Below are positions 51,356 through 60,402 of a stretch of 64,000 bases of DNA, piece after piece. The DNA lies in assembly GCF_001053185.1 (NCBI RefSeq), contig NZ_CSTD01000001.1, forward strand, positions 1,730,333 to 1,794,332, written 5' to 3'. Position 1 is the stretch's first letter; the number at the start of each line of letters is the position of its first letter. The DNA is from Mycobacterium bohemicum DSM 44277 (lineage in GTDB: Bacteria > Actinomycetota > Actinomycetes > Mycobacteriales > Mycobacteriaceae). The position numbers were made by a program, and so were the translations under genes. The notes under the pieces were generated by a model that worked only from the letters and a program-made list of their open reading frames with translations, did not search any database and was not told the DNA's origin.

Positions 51356-52387
51356 GTGCGCCTTTCCGTCCTCGACCTCGTCCCGGTACGCAGCGACCAG
51401 ACCACCGGTGACGCGCTGGCGGCCACCGTGCAGCTGGCGCAGGCCGCCGACCGCCTGGGTTTCACCCGCTACTGGGTCGCCGAGCACCACAACATGCCGT
51501 CGGTCGGCGCCACCAGCCCGCCGGTCCTGATCGCCTACCTTGCCGCGCAAACGACACACGTCAGGCTCGGCTCCGGCGGCGTCATGCTGCCCAACCACGC
51601 GCCGCTGGCGGTCGCCGAGCAGTTCGCGCTGCTGGAGGCGGCCGCCCCGGGCCGCATCGACCTCGGCATCGGGCGGGCGCCGGGCTCCGACCCGGTGACG
51701 TCGTACGCCCTGCGCAGCGGCCGCGGCGATGACGACATCGAGAACTTCCCCGATTACCTCGACGACGTGGTCGCGCTGATGAGCGCGCGCGGCGTCGTGG
51801 TGCCGCTGCGCTCGGGGGACTATCGGCTCAAGGCCACCCCCGCGGCCGCGAGCGAGCCGCGGCTGTGGCTGCTGGGGTCGTCGATGTACTCGGCGCACCT
51901 GGCCGCGGCCAAGGGGCTGCCGTACGTGTTCGCCCACCACTTCTCGGGCCAGGGGACCGAGGAGGCGCTCGAGGTCTACCGGTCCCGCTTCAAGCCGAGC
52001 GCCCTGACCCCAGAGCCGCTGACGTTCCTGACGGTCAACGCCGCGGTGGCCGAAACCCGCGACGAGGCAACGGCTTTGATGCTGCCCAACCTGCAGATGA
52101 TGGCGCGGCTGCGCACGGGTCAGCCGCTCGGGCCGGTGCCGCTGGTCGAGGAGGCCGAGGTGGCGCAGCTCGGCCCGGAGCAGCAGCGCATCGTGGACAG
52201 CGGCCTGCGACGGGCCGTCCTCGGCACACCCGCGCAGGCCGCCGAGCAGGTGCGGGCCTTGGCCGACCGATTCGGCGTCGACGAGGTCATGGTGCACCCG
52301 GTCGCCTCGGCCCACCTGGGCACGGACCGGGGCACCGCGCCCGCGCGGGTGGCGACGCTGGAGCTGCTGGCCAAGGAGCTGTTCTAG
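51356..52387 (+). CDS. LLM-class flavin-dependent oxidoreductase
   Basis: A 343-residue bacterial luciferase-like monooxygenase of the MsnO8 type. It has the TIM-barrel start RLSVLDLVPVRSDQTTGDAL, YWVAEHHNMPSVGATSPPVL, LGSGGVMLPNHAPLAVAEQF and GRIDLGIGRAPGSDP. It would use FMNH2 or F420; which one is not evident. The GTG at 51356 is chosen because family proteins begin there; upstream codons run into the palindrome. It converges on the GGDEF-EAL gene with only 4 bp between stops. It is not at this place in M. tuberculosis as I recall. Confidence 0.87.
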   Translation: MRLSVLDLVPVRSDQTTGDALAATVQLAQAADRLGFTRYWVAEHHNMPSVGATSPPVLIAYLAAQTTHVRLGSGGVMLPNHAPLAVAEQFALLEAAAPGRIDLGIGRAPGSDPVTSYALRSGRGDDDIENFPDYLDDVVALMSARGVVVPLRSGDYRLKATPAAASEPRLWLLGSSMYSAHLAAAKGLPYVFAHHFSGQGTEEALEVYRSRFKPSALTPEPLTFLTVNAAVAETRDEATALMLPNLQMMARLRTGQPLGPVPLVEEAEVAQLGPEQQRIVDSGLRRAVLGTPAQAAEQVRALADRFGVDEVMVHPVASAHLGTDRGTAPARVATLELLAKELF

Positions 52388-52391
52388 GCGG

Positions 52392-55300
52392 TCACTCCGG
52401 CACACCGGCCTGCTGCGGCTGACCCGCCTTGGGCCGGGGCGCGTGCGTGGTGATCCACTGCCACAGCTCCTCGGGGGGAAGCGGCGGCGTGTGGATGAAC
52501 CCCTGGGTGATGGTGCACCCGTATCGGTGCAGCGCGTTCAGGGTCATCTCGTCTTCGGCCCCCTCGGCGACCAGATCGGCCCCCAGGCTGCGGGCCAGGG
52601 CGACCGTGGAGCGCACGATCGCCACCGAGCGCGGGTCCTGGACCAGCCGCGAGACGAAGATCCTGTCCAGTTTCAGCTCGTCGACGGAGACGTCCTGCAG
52701 GCGCGCCAGCGACGACCAGCCGGTCCCGTAATCGTCCAGCGAAATGCGAACGCCCAGGTGCTGCAGCGCGGTCACGGTGTTGCGGGACCGCGCGGAGTCG
52801 ACCAGGGCGCTTTCGGTGATCTCCATGATCAGCGCGTTCGGCGGAAGCCCGTACGCCTTCAGCAGCCGGTCGATGGTGCCCACCAGCTCGAGGTCGAGCA
52901 GATTGGTGGTCGACAGGTTCACCGCGACCGGCAGCAGCATGCCCCGCTCGCGCCAGCACCGGACCTGCGCCAGGGCCGAGTCGATCGTGCGGTCGGCGAT
53001 CCTGCGGTTGAGCCCGGCGCGCTCGGCTGCCGGCAGGAACTCCTCCGGCAGCAACAGCCCGCGGGTGGGATGGTGCCAGCGCAGCAGCGCCTCCACGCTG
53101 TGCACGCTGCCGTCGGCGGCGTTGATCTTGGGCTGGTAGTGCAGGGTCAGGCCCTGATCGACACCGCCCTCGACGAGCGCGGCCCGCAGCTCCTCGACCA
53201 GGCGGGGGTCGTTGTCGCGGTACATCTCGAACGCCGGGTCGTACACCGCGATCTTGCCGGACGTCGACTTCGCATGGCGCACCGCCGTCTCGGCCCGGGT
53301 GAGCAACTCCTGCGGATGCTCACAGTGGTCGGGGTAGAGCGCGATCGCGACGCACGCGTCGACGCCCATGGTGACCGGGTCGAGCTGGAACGGCTCGCTG
53401 AGAGCCTCCAGCAGCCGGCCCGCCTGGGTGCGCGCGGTGATCAGATCGGATCCTTCGTCGAGCAGGACGGCGAACTCGTCGTCGCGCACGCGCGCCAGCA
53501 ACCCTTCCCGACGCACCGTGCCGGCCAACCGGTTCGCGACGCGGCAGACCAGCTCGTCGGCGAAGTGGCGACCGATCGACTCCGTGATCTCCTCGAAGTC
53601 GCACAGGTGCAACAGGATCAGCGCCCGGCGCGACACCCGCGAGTTCAACGCGGCGGATCCGGCGGAGTCGGGGCGGCGCAGCTCGGTCAGGGACGTCGCC
53701 AACGACCGCCGGTTGGGCAGCGCGGTCAGGTCGTCGGTCATCGCGTGCCGGTGGCTTTCGGCCAGCATGCCCACATCGCGGAAGGTCACCGAGAACCGGG
53801 CTGCGACCGCGACCAGGCTCAACGCGGCGAGCGTCGATGCCAGTCCCGAACGGTGGCCCAGCACGGCCACGGCAACCGCGATGGCCGTGCACGCCACCGG
53901 CACGGTGTACGAGCTCAGGCCACGCCGCGGCAAGGGGGCCGCCGACGACCACGGCGCCCAGCAGGCCACCGCCACCAACAGCGACGATGCGGGCCAGAGC
54001 ACGTCGAGCGTGGTGCCGACCCGGTAGGAGCCCGCGGAGGTCTGGAACAGGTACACCGTGTCCGCGACAGCGAACCCGATGAACCCGAGGGCCAGCATCA
54101 GCCAACGAAATCCGTTGCGCCAGCCCACTATTGGCAGCACGCCGGCGGCCAGGGCCAGCAGAAGCAGGTCGCCCGCCGGGTAGGCGAGGCCCACCAGCAC
54201 GGTCGCCGGTGCGCGGGCCGCGGAGACCGCACACCAGGGAGTCGAGCTGCAGCGCAACGGGCCCCCGCCGCAGGCGCGCCCGCGTCAGCAGGATGAGTCC
54301 GGCGTAGACGAACGGATAGAACGCCAGGTACTCCGGATCGGCCGGCGACGGCGACTGACCCTCGGTAACCCATGCGGCGTAGACGATGTCGCCGAGCGCC
54401 GACAGCCCCATGCCGGCGGCGATCAACGACCAGGCCAACCGGTCGGCCGCCACGCGGATCGCGCGGAGGGCGATGAGCGCGGCCGCCAACGCATTCAACG
54501 CCGCATACAGGCAATCGGCAAAGAGCACACCGTGACTGGCCTTCGGATCGGCGACGCTGGTCACCGCGAAGACCAGCACGCCAAACGCCAACAGCGCCAG
54601 AACGATTCGGATACCGGTCGGTGGCCAACGGATGCCGTCGGCCGCGCGGCGCGGCAGGTCGTGTGCCGATGTCGCCGGGCCGGCAACGGGTCGCAGCGCC
54701 GGCGCCACCGCCGTCCCGTTGCCGAAAGCGCCGGTGGAGCCCCGCGTGCCGGTGACGGCCTGGTAGGCGGAGGCGGCCGCGCCCGGCGGCCACCCTTCGC
54801 CGGCCGGGGCGGTCGAGGCGGCGTCTTCCGGCAACGAATAGCGCAGGGGCAGGTCGGGGATGAAGCTGCGAACACATTGTCCGCCTTCGCGTTTGGCCGT
54901 ATACATGGCGAGGTCGGCGTGGCGCAGCAGCTGGTCGACGGTACAGTTGGAGGCCGGGGTGGCGACCGTGAAGCCGATGCTCGGCCGGACGGAGACGGGA
55001 ACTCCCTCGATCACGATCGCGGTGTTGAAGGCGTCGAGGACCCGATGGGCCGCGGCGTGTGCCTCGTCGACGGAACCCCGCAGGAGCACGGCGAATTCGT
55101 CGCCCCCCAGCCGGGCGATGGTGTCCCTGCTGTCCAGGACGGCGGTGAGCCGCCCGGCGACCCGGACGAGCAGTTCGTCGCCGGCGGGGTGGCCCAGCGC
55201 GTCGTTGACCTGTTTGAAGTTGTCCAGGTCCAGGCACAACAGGGCGAAGGAGTTGGTGTCGTGCTGCAGCCGGGCGACGGACTCCTCCAACCGGTGCAGG

Positions 55301-56355
55301 AAAAAAGCGCGGTTGGCCAGCCCGGTCAGGCTGTCCCGGAAGGCTTCCCGCGCCACCTCGGACAACAGCTTCCGGTTCTCCAGCAGCACCAGGAACTGGC
55401 GGGCGAGCACGGCGGCGGCCAGCAGGCCCAGCGCGGCGAGCATCGGCCCGTGCGCCATCAGGCCCACCGCGTGGCTCAGACCGACGGCGGCGGCCACCAG
55501 CAGCGGAAGGTAGGGCAGCCACAGGCGGGTACGCGACAAGATCTCGTCCGTGCGCGACGGGCGGGTGGGGGACTCGGTGACGCTGGCCAGGGCGCCCAGC
55601 GCGATCATCCCGATGCCCGCCAGCCGGAACACGTCGGCCGGGTCGCTGTCGTGATAGCTGCCGAACCCGGCCCTGAACACCACCAGCATGTCGGCGATGG
55701 AGATGACCGCGATGCCCACGGCCACCAGGCGCCGGCTGGGCCAGTCGGTCGCATGCGCCCGCGACAGCATGATGATGGCCGTGGTGGCCAGAATGATGTC
55801 GGCGGTCACCTCACCGAGCGTCACCGGCATGGAGCCCGCGTCCTCCCGCAGCTGCTTGTCCAGGACGAACACCCAGCAGATGACGAAGAGCGAGGCCGCC
55901 ACGATCAGACCGTCGAGCACCAGGCGGCGTGGGGTGCTCCGAGAGGCCCGCGAGATCAGGACCAGCGCGGCCATCGCGCCCAACGGATAGAGGCTGAAGA
56001 AAACCTCACCCACCGCCGGATGGCTGGCGTGCTCGACCTCTGGACGCACGTCGTAGACCGCCCAGATGATCTGCCCCACCGCGGCGCCGAGCATGGCGGG
56101 CACCAGTGCCAGCCAGCCCAAGCGGTGGCGCCCCGTCGCGTGGTAGGCCGCGTAGCCCGCGCACGCCGCCGCAAACACCAAAGCCGGGAGTGAAACGGCC
56201 TGGTAGAGCGGGCGCTGCCCATGGGGGCTCTGCCACCCGGCGACCCAGTCCGCCAGGATGAGGAGCATCGCGGTGCCGTAGAACCCCAGGACCAGCCAAC
56301 CGAGCCGCGAGGGCAGTCCGAGCCGCCGCCAGGGGTTACCCGTCCAGCGCTTCAT
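52392..56355 (-). pseudogene. Two-module GGDEF / GGDEF-EAL membrane protein split by a one-base frameshift
   Basis: The intact gene would encode about 1,320 residues for cyclic-di-GMP metabolism. Module 1, from ATG 56353-56355: about eight membrane helices, then an intact GGDEF domain (LTGLANRAFFLHRLEE, RLGGDEFAVLL). Module 2: another eight or so helices, a degenerate GGDEF (RVRDDEFAVLL in place of GGDEF), and an EAL phosphodiesterase with VEALLRWHHP, MEITESALV, LDDYGTGWSS and KLDRIFVS. At 54219-54229 the coding strand reads GGTCTCCGCGG; removing one C restores frame as GLAARAPATVLVG. As given, the first frame covers module 1 and loses frame inside the second membrane region, and the second frame can only start in that region. 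Real loss or sequencing error cannot be told apart here. Confidence 0.8.
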
Positions 56356-56475
56356 AGCCGCTCCAGCCGATCCCGAGCTCGCGGTGAGCCAAAGCGGTCA
56401 CCGCGCGTTACTGGAGAATAGTCCGACGACCCGCCTTTCGGGCCACTACCTGGCGATATTGGGCTGCTCAAATCC

Positions 56476-56910
56476 TCACTCGGACTGGTTTGCGTCGATC
56501 CGGGCCAGCGCCTCCCGAAGGATCCGCCCGGTGGTTTCGCGGTCGGGATCCCGGCGCAGCAGCATCCCCTTGGCGACCGAGAGCTTGTCGCCGTCGCGCC
56601 GCGGCAACACGTGCAGGTGGATGTGGAACACCGACTGGAAGGCGGCGCGGCCGTCGTTGATCGCGATGTTGGTCGCGTCGGCCAATTCCGTCGCGCGTGC
56701 GGCCCGGGCGATCCGCTGCCCGACGGTGACCATCCCGGCCAGGGTTTCCGCCGGGGTGTCGGTGAGGTCGACGGTGTGCCGCTTGGGAACGACCAGGGTG
56801 TGGCCGCGGGTGAACGGGCGGATGTCGAGGATGGCCAGATAGTCGTCGTCCTCATGAATTCGGATGGCGGGGGCCTCTCCGGCGACGATCGCACAGAAGA
56901 CGCAGGACAT
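56476..56910 (-). CDS. HIT-family nucleotide hydrolase (Rv1262c type)
   Basis: A 144-residue histidine-triad protein. It starts MSCVFCAIVAGEAPA, with the zinc-type CxxC, has the RGHTLVVPKRH block and the catalytic HIHLHVLPR. HIT proteins split adenosine-5'-phosphoramidates and dinucleoside polyphosphates. The length equals Rv1262c, supporting the ATG at 56908-56910. It is divergent from amiB2, with 47 bp between starts. Confidence 0.93.
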   Translation of the reverse strand: MSCVFCAIVAGEAPAIRIHEDDDYLAILDIRPFTRGHTLVVPKRHTVDLTDTPAETLAGMVTVGQRIARAARATELADATNIAINDGRAAFQSVFHIHLHVLPRRDGDKLSVAKGMLLRRDPDRETTGRILREALARIDANQSE

Positions 56911-56945
56911 GTCGCCCACGGTACTGGCCGGCCCGAGCTGCGGGA

Positions 56946-56951
56946 TACGCT
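56946..56951 (+). promoter_or_regulatory. Likely -10 box of amiB2
   Basis: TACGCT ends 6 nt before the GTG start, so the mRNA is probably leaderless. The 47-bp gap to the divergent HIT gene leaves little space for other sites. Confidence 0.45.
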
Positions 56952-56957
56952 GCCGCA

Positions 56958-58349
56958 GTGGACGCTCGCGAGGTTGCCTTCGCCGGAGCGGCCGCACAGG
57001 CGCAGATGCTGGCCGACGGTGAACTCACCGCACCGGACCTGCTCGAGGTCTACCTGGACCGCATCGCCCGCCTGGACCACGAACTGCGCTGTTACCGCGT
57101 GGTGGCGGCGGACAACGCGCGATACCAGGCCGTCGTCGCGCAGGAGCGGCTCGACGCCGGTGAGCGCCGGCCCCTGCTGGGCGTGCCCGTCGCGATCAAG
57201 GACGACACCGACGTCGCCGGGGAAGTGACGGCGTGCGGCAGCGGCGGTCATGGACCGGCGGCCACGGCCGACTCGGAGGTGGTGCGGCGCCTGCGGGCCG
57301 CCGGCGCGGTCATCATCGGCAAGACCAACGTGCCCGAGCTGATGATGTTCCCCTACACCGAGTCGCTGACGTTCGGGGCGACCCGCAACCCCTGGGATCC
57401 GCGGCGCACCCCCGGCGGCAGCAGCGGCGGCAGCGCCGCCGCGGTGGCGGCCGGACTGGCCCCGCTGGCGCTGGGATCCGACGGCGGCGGCTCGATCCGC
57501 ATCCCGGCGACGTGGTGTGGCCTGTTCGGCGTCAAGCCGCAGCGCGACCGGGTTTCGCTGGAGCCGCACGATGGCGCGTGGTACGGGCTCAGCGTCAACG
57601 GCCCGCTCGCCCGTTCGGTGCGGGACGCGGCGCTGTTCCTCGACGTCACGTCGACGGTGCCGGGGCCCGAAGGGGAGTTCGGCGCCGCGGCGGCGCGCGC
57701 GCCCGGCAAGCTGCGAATCGCGTTGAGCACCAAGGCCCCGACCCCACTGCCCGTCCGCGTCGGCCGGGCGCAACTCGAGGCCGTCGAGCAGGCCGGCGCG
57801 CTCTTCCGCGATCTCGGCCACGAGGTCGTGCGGGCCGACCCCGAATACCCGGCGTCGGCCACCCTCCTCAACTTCCTGCCGCGTTACCTGCGTGGCATCA
57901 GTGACGAGGCCGACGCGCAGGCCCGCCCGCAGCAGCTCGAAACGCGCACCCGCAACATCGCCCGCCTGGGCACCTATTTCTCCGACCGGCGCATGGAGGC
58001 CGTCCTGGCCGCCGAGCCCGCGCTGAGCGCCCGGATCCAGGCGATCTTCGACGACGTCGACGTCGTCGTCACGCCCGGCACGGCCACCGGGCCCTCCCGC
58101 ATCGGCGCCTACCAGCGCCGCGGCGCGGTGTCCACGCTGCTGCTGGTGGGGCAGCGGGTGCCCTACCAGCAGATCTGGAACCTCACCGGGCAACCGGTGG
58201 CGTCGGTGCCGTGGGACCTCGACGGCGACGGGCTGCCCCTGTCGGTGCAGCTCGTCGGCCGCCCGTACGACGAAGCGACGCTGCTGTCCCTGTCGGCGCA
58301 GATCGAGGCCGCGCGGCCGTGGGCCGACCGCCGCCCGCCGCTGTCCTGA
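56958..58349 (+). CDS. amiB2: Amidase AmiB2 (amidase signature family)
   Basis: A 463-residue amidase. The Ser-cisSer-Lys triad regions are visible: PVAIKDDTDVAG (Lys), TPGGSSGGSAAAVAAG (cis-Ser) and GSDGGGSIRIPATWCGLFG (nucleophile Ser). Relatives hydrolyse aliphatic or aryl amides to acids and ammonia. It matches Rv1263 in length. The GTG at 56958 is 6 nt after a -10 box. It precedes the adenylyl cyclase by 56 bp on the same strand, but that gene has its own -10. Confidence 0.92.
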   Translation: MDAREVAFAGAAAQAQMLADGELTAPDLLEVYLDRIARLDHELRCYRVVAADNARYQAVVAQERLDAGERRPLLGVPVAIKDDTDVAGEVTACGSGGHGPAATADSEVVRRLRAAGAVIIGKTNVPELMMFPYTESLTFGATRNPWDPRRTPGGSSGGSAAAVAAGLAPLALGSDGGGSIRIPATWCGLFGVKPQRDRVSLEPHDGAWYGLSVNGPLARSVRDAALFLDVTSTVPGPEGEFGAAAARAPGKLRIALSTKAPTPLPVRVGRAQLEAVEQAGALFRDLGHEVVRADPEYPASATLLNFLPRYLRGISDEADAQARPQQLETRTRNIARLGTYFSDRRMEAVLAAEPALSARIQAIFDDVDVVVTPGTATGPSRIGAYQRRGAVSTLLLVGQRVPYQQIWNLTGQPVASVPWDLDGDGLPLSVQLVGRPYDEATLLSLSAQIEAARPWADRRPPLS

Positions 58350-58393
58350 AATCGGCCATGATGCGCCACGGCCGCGTCGCCTCGCCGGGGTTG

Positions 58394-58399
58394 TAGGTT
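58394..58399 (+). promoter_or_regulatory. Likely -10 box of the adenylyl cyclase gene
   Basis: TAGGTT, identical to the glgC box, ends 6 nt before the GTG start at 58406, indicating a leaderless transcript. Confidence 0.5.
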
Positions 58400-58405
58400 G
58401 GCGTC

Positions 58406-59524
58406 GTGGACCCCGGGGGGATCGAGAACATCGAAGATCTGCTCGACGGGCTCGAGGGCGCGGCGCGCGCCGAGCGGGCTGAGCTGGTCGCATGGCTGCT
58501 CGAGCAGGGTGTCACCGCCGACGAGATCCGCGCCAGCAGCTCACCGCTGCTGCTGGCCACCCGCCACCTGATCGGCGACGACGGCACGTACATGTCGACC
58601 CGGGAGATCAGCGAGATCTACGGCGTCGAGCTGACGTTGCTGGAGCGGGTCCAGCGAGCCATCGGTCTTGTGCGGGTGGACGATCCCGATGCCGTCGTGC
58701 ACATGCGCGCCGACGGCGAGGCCGCTGCGCACGTCCAGCGGTTCATCGAGCTCGGCGTGCAACCCGATCAGGTCCTGTTGGTCGTGCGGGTCCTCGCCGA
58801 GGGCCTGTCGCACGCCGCCGAGGTGATGCGCTACACCGCGCTCACGACGATCATGCGACCCGGGTCGACGGAAGTCGACATCGCCAAAGGCTCAATGGCA
58901 TTCGTGAGCCAGATCGCTCCCCTGCTGGGCCCGATGATCCAGGACATGCTGTTCATGCACCTGCGCCACATGATGGAGATCGAGGCCGTCAACGCCGCGG
59001 AGCGCGCGGCCGGCAAGCCGCTGCCGGGAGCCCGCCAGGTCACGGTCGGCTTCGCCGACCTCGTCGGCTTCACCCGCATCGGCGAAGTGGTGTCCGCCGA
59101 AGAGCTGGGCCGGCTCGCCAACCGGCTGGCCGACATGGCCCGCGACGCGACCGTGCCGCCGGTGCGGTTCATCAAGACGATCGGCGACGCGGTGATGTTC
59201 GTCAGTCCGCAGCCCGCGCCCCTGCTGGACGTGCTGCTCAAGCTCGTCGACGCGGTCGACGGCGACAACGACTTCCCCCGCTTGCGCGCCGGTCTGGCGT
59301 CGGGAATGGCGGTCAGCCGGGCCGGCGATTGGTTCGGCAGCCCGGTCAACGTGGCGAGCCGGGTGACCGGGGTGGCCCGCCCGGGAACGGTGCTGGCCGC
59401 CGATTCGGTCTGGGAGGCCGTCGGCGGCATCGGCAATTTAGAGGGGTCGTTTGCTGGCTCGCGCCGGCTCAAGGGCATCAAGAACGAGGTCAAGCTGTTT
59501 CGGATTCGGCGGAGTGGCGGCTGA
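58406..59524 (+). CDS. Class III adenylyl cyclase, Rv1264 type (pH-regulated)
   Basis: A 372-residue soluble cyclase. Residues 1-195 are the autoinhibitory pH-sensing domain ([39 protein letters not shown]). Residues about 210-365 are the catalytic domain, with metal aspartates in [14 protein letters not shown] and [10 protein letters not shown], and [13 protein letters not shown]. In Rv1264 this inhibition is relieved at acid pH, linking cAMP to the host environment. The C-terminus is about 25 residues shorter than in M. tuberculosis by memory. It is followed by the probable Mcr11 small RNA on the other strand. Confidence 0.93.
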   Translation: MDPGGIENIEDLLDGLEGAARAERAELVAWLLEQGVTADEIRASSSPLLLATRHLIGDDGTYMSTREISEIYGVELTLLERVQRAIGLVRVDDPDAVVHMRADGEAAAHVQRFIELGVQPDQVLLVVRVLAEGLSHAAEVMRYTALTTIMRPGSTEVDIAKGSMAFVSQIAPLLGPMIQDMLFMHLRHMMEIEAVNAAERAAGKPLPGARQVTVGFADLVGFTRIGEVVSAEELGRLANRLADMARDATVPPVRFIKTIGDAVMFVSPQPAPLLDVLLKLVDAVDGDNDFPRLRAGLASGMAVSRAGDWFGSPVNVASRVTGVARPGTVLAADSVWEAVGGIGNLEGSFAGSRRLKGIKNEVKLFRIRRSGG

Positions 59525-59619
59525 GCCGCGAACGCCGGCATTAGGCAGGCCCGGGCGACTCTGGGGGCGGACGACTCCGTCATGCGCGTGTCGCACGCGG
59601 CCGGCTTCCTACCCATCTT

Positions 59620-59757
59620 CCGGCGCTTGGAATTGGTCGCTTCCGGGCCTGCTTCGCAGCCCAAATTACTCCGTTGAGCTGCGGATAACAACGGCTCGCC
59701 CCACCTGAGCCGGGGCTGGGGACCGCCCCGGGTTCGCCGGGGGCGAACACCCTTCCC
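59620..59757 (-). ncRNA. mcr11: Probable Mcr11 small RNA
   Basis: In M. tuberculosis the small RNA Mcr11 lies between Rv1264 and Rv1265 (abmR) on the minus strand, and the same 264-bp gap is present here. Two perfect adjacent hairpins support a structured RNA: 59732-59748 (GTTCGCC/GGCGAAC, 3-nt loop) and 59710-59731 (CCGGGGC/GCCCCGG, 8-nt loop), close to the expected 5' end. Ends are approximate: the 5' end is set about 35 bp upstream of abmR as recalled for Mcr11, and no terminator is clear. It is an inference by position and structure. Confidence 0.45.
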
Positions 59758-59765
59758 CATTACGA

Positions 59766-59790
59766 TGTAACGGTGTAATCATGTAATCAT
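59766..59790. repeat. Triple TGTAA repeat with 8-bp spacing at the abmR/Mcr11 divergent promoter
   Basis: TGTAA occurs at 59766, 59774 and 59782. The last two units are perfect copies of GTAATCAT and the last reaches into the abmR start codon. The block lies between the two divergent transcripts and could be the binding site of AbmR itself. Confidence 0.65.
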
Positions 59791-60358
59791 GAAAGCAAAC
59801 CACATGCACGGGCGGCGCTACGGCCGGCCCGGAGGCTGGCAGCAGGCCCAGCAACCCGACGCGAGCGGCGCCGCCGAATGGTTCGCCGGACGCATCCCCG
59901 AAACCTGGTTCGACAACGACCCCGCGGTGATCGTCGACCGGGAGGAGATCACCGTCATCGGCAAGCTCGCCGAACCCGAGGGCGAGCAGCAGGAGAGCGG
60001 GGCCCGCGCGGAGGGGCGAGTCGCGCGCTTCCGCGAGGAGACGCGCTCCGAGCGGATGCGCATTGCCGACGAGGCGCAGGATCGTTACGGCCGCAAGGTT
60101 TCCTGGGGAGTCGAGGTCGCCGGCGAGCGAATCCTGTTCACCCACATCGCCGTACCGGTGATGACGCGCCTGAAGCAACCCGAGCGGCAGGTGCTCGACA
60201 CGTTGGTCGACGCCGGGGTCGCCCGGTCCCGCGCCGACGCGCTGGCCTGGACGGTCAAGCTGGTCGGCGAGCACACCGAGGAATGGCTGGCCAAGCTGCG
60301 TGACGCCATGTCGGCGGTCGACGACCTGCGCGCGCAGGGCCCGGATCTGCCTTCGTAA
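59789..60358 (+). CDS. abmR: AbmR-like ATP-binding regulator (Rv1265 type)
   Basis: A 189-residue cytoplasmic protein. The start MKANHMHGRRYGRPGGWQQA, DREEITVIGKL, YGRKVSWGVEVAGERILFTH and the C-terminal DALAWTVKLVGEHTEEWL are nearly the same as in Rv1265, which was described as an ATP-binding regulator of mcr11. A basic N-terminus could contact DNA; the C-terminal half resembles small ribbon-helix-helix-like proteins, tentatively. The ATG at 59789 is embedded in the triple TGTAA repeat. It converges on pknH 44 bp later. Confidence 0.82.
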   Translation: MKANHMHGRRYGRPGGWQQAQQPDASGAAEWFAGRIPETWFDNDPAVIVDREEITVIGKLAEPEGEQQESGARAEGRVARFREETRSERMRIADEAQDRYGRKVSWGVEVAGERILFTHIAVPVMTRLKQPERQVLDTLVDAGVARSRADALAWTVKLVGEHTEEWLAKLRDAMSAVDDLRAQGPDLPS

Positions 60359-60402
60359 GCGAAAGACGCAGTGCCGTCGAGCTTTTGCGCGGTGTGCGGA
60401 GT

